This document shows positions 31,683-32,546 of a stretch of DNA of 32,546 nucleotides, in pieces. The stretch comes from Leptolyngbya sp. FACHB-60 (GTDB lineage Bacteria; Cyanobacteriota; Cyanobacteriia; Phormidesmidales; Phormidesmidaceae): positions 1 through 32,546 of the forward strand of contig NZ_JACJOX010000021.1 of assembly GCF_014695775.1 (NCBI RefSeq), in the 5' to 3' direction. Positions within the stretch are counted from its first letter, which is position 1; every line of letters starts with the position of its first letter. The position numbers and the translations under genes were made by a program. The notes beneath the pieces were generated by a model that saw nothing but the letters and a program-made list of their open reading frames with translations, searched no databases and had not been told where the DNA came from.

Positions 31683-32171
31683 CTACTGCACCAGCAAATT
31701 CAGCTGGTAGTTAATGCGTCCCGTGCCGCCAGTCTGCTGCTGCACGACTGTATTGGGGCCGTTAAAGGCGATCGCTACCGAAGCTGAGGCGGGCGAATAG
31801 CTGCCTACAATGGTGACGCGGGTAATCGACTCGCTCAGATAGGGGCTAACGTCGATGAATTCTGAATTGGTGCCTAGGGGCACCCGAGTGTGACCGTCGA
31901 TTTCAATGTAGCCCTGGAGGGATGAACCCCCCGGTACGCTGACTGAGAGCAGATGGGGTTCGTCTAAATTGGCGCGATCTAGGCTGATAGTATTGGTTTG
32001 ACGTTGGTATGAATCCATAACATCCTTCGCGCTGGCCCGAGACAAGATAGCGCTGAGAGCCTGATAGGAGACCCCAAACGACTGATTACTGTTAGCTGAG
32101 GAAGGCCCCACCGCTGCGGTAACCGCCACCAAAATCAACAGGGCAACCCCAAAGGCTGACGGATGTTTCAT
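31683..32171 (-). CDS. Small secreted protein of unknown function
   Basis: A 162-residue protein with a clear signal peptide (MKHPSAFGVALLILVAVTAAV, predicted cleavage near SSANS). The mature part is beta-rich by eye: LLSVSVPGGSSLQGYIEIDG, TRVTIVGSYSPASASVAIAF, and RINYQLNLLVQ at the end. No family is recognised. It is periplasmic or secreted and has no cysteine pair or lipobox. ATG 32171 is chosen for the signal peptide, with GGAG about 11 bases upstream; the frame is open to 32303 but has no sensible start there. It converges on comEC with only a few bases between the stop codons. Confidence 0.72.
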   Translation of the reverse strand: MKHPSAFGVALLILVAVTAAVGPSSANSNQSFGVSYQALSAILSRASAKDVMDSYQRQTNTISLDRANLDEPHLLSVSVPGGSSLQGYIEIDGHTRVPLGTNSEFIDVSPYLSESITRVTIVGSYSPASASVAIAFNGPNTVVQQQTGGTGRINYQLNLLVQ

Positions 32172-32358
32172 CACAATGACATCTCCAGGAAAAGGGGAAA
32201 GCTGTACCACGACTAGCCATCGCAGCGATTGCTCGGCCAGGTTAGCACGGCCAGAAACAAGCGATATAGCCTCTAAGAATCGGTGCCAATGCCCTCTGAC
32301 CAAGTTAGGCTAGATAGACACCGTCTCGGGCTAGCAGGTTCCCTCCCTCCAGAATCTA

Positions 32359-32484
32359 CTACCGCCGCAGGCGATCGGCAGGGTTGTACACATCGCCCTG
32401 CATATTGACAGGTTCTATCTGCGCTGGCGGGCCTATAGCAGCCAAAGGTGTTATTAGGACAGTATAGAAAAGTCGTGTCTCCAC
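32359..32484 (-). CDS. Possible short peptide, GTG start
   Basis: A 41-residue frame at the right edge (VETRLFYTVLITPLAAIG, ending MQGDVYNPADRLRR). The start would be GTG 32484 with AGGGG upstream. The hydrophobic beginning looks signal-like and the end looks like natural protein, but no family is recognised and the frame is short. It may equally be chance. Confidence 0.25.
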   Translation of the reverse strand: METRLFYTVLITPLAAIGPPAQIEPVNMQGDVYNPADRLRR

Positions 32485-32546
32485 TGTACCCCTACGCCCA
32501 ATGCCAGCCGCCTATAGTGATGACTTACGGGATAAAGTGCTTGCCG

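Overview
The window looks like a chromosome segment from a cyanobacterium, probably a filamentous Leptolyngbya/Nodosilinea/Phormidium-type lineage. This rests on recurring HIP1 octamers GCGATCGC (for example at 652, 2925, 10106 and 31507), GC-rich coding sequence, cyanobacterial intergenic hairpin repeats, and typical families: an ABC1 kinase, UPF0175, an orphan phycobilisome-family protein, a PspA/Vipp1-like protein and a proline-rich SPOR-like protein. No rRNA, tRNA, CRISPR array or transposase gene was seen.

Layout. 1-3.1 kb: a PAP2 phosphatase converges on an ABC1/UbiB kinase. 3.1-3.8 kb: a gene-free stretch packed with hairpin repeats. 3.8-6.9 kb: a damaged STAND NTPase gene (NACHT plus about ten WD40 repeats) whose middle, including Walker A, is missing. 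7.2-10.7 kb: recN and a Na+/H+ antiporter. 10.9-14.5 kb: a coiled-coil protein and an unusual fusion (Crp-like sensor, degenerate sigma54-activator AAA+ domain, NosR/CcoG-like membrane Fe-S domain). 14.7-18.3 kb: a second, intact STAND locus encoding an EAD-NACHT-HEAT protein, a UPF0175 antitoxin-like protein and a small helical protein. 18.3-21.4 kb: an L,D-transpeptidase, then a LysR regulator divergent from pirin and a CDGSH protein, and a small conserved-looking ORF. 21.6-26.7 kb: an orphan phycobilisome-family protein, a branched-chain aminotransferase, a GNAT acetyltransferase, a phospholipase D/cardiolipin-synthase-like protein and a CodB-type permease. 26.9-32.3 kb: a PspA/Vipp1-like protein, a SPOR-like protein, ComEC and a small secreted protein.

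The most interesting part is the 14.7-18.3 kb cluster. The NACHT protein ends in a glycine-rich tail (NLGGTIYGDQIGTQN), and the small protein two genes downstream begins with almost the same motif (NLGGTIEGDQIGTQN). Between them lies a UPF0175 gene followed by a nine-codon reading frame, MIVVSDTYL-stop, which looks like the start of a DUF3368 PIN-type toxin whose body has been lost. Both junctions are ATGA stop/start overlaps. The HEAT (probable sensor) part of the NACHT gene is far more AT-rich than the DNA on either side, as if the sensor had been exchanged as a cassette. The arrangement fits a conflict or programmed-response system with interchangeable parts; its function is inferred, not shown. 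A second striking gene is the Crp/pseudo-AAA+/ferredoxin membrane fusion at 11967-14483. Its sigma54-contact loop and Walker B acids are absent, which makes sense in a phylum without sigma54.
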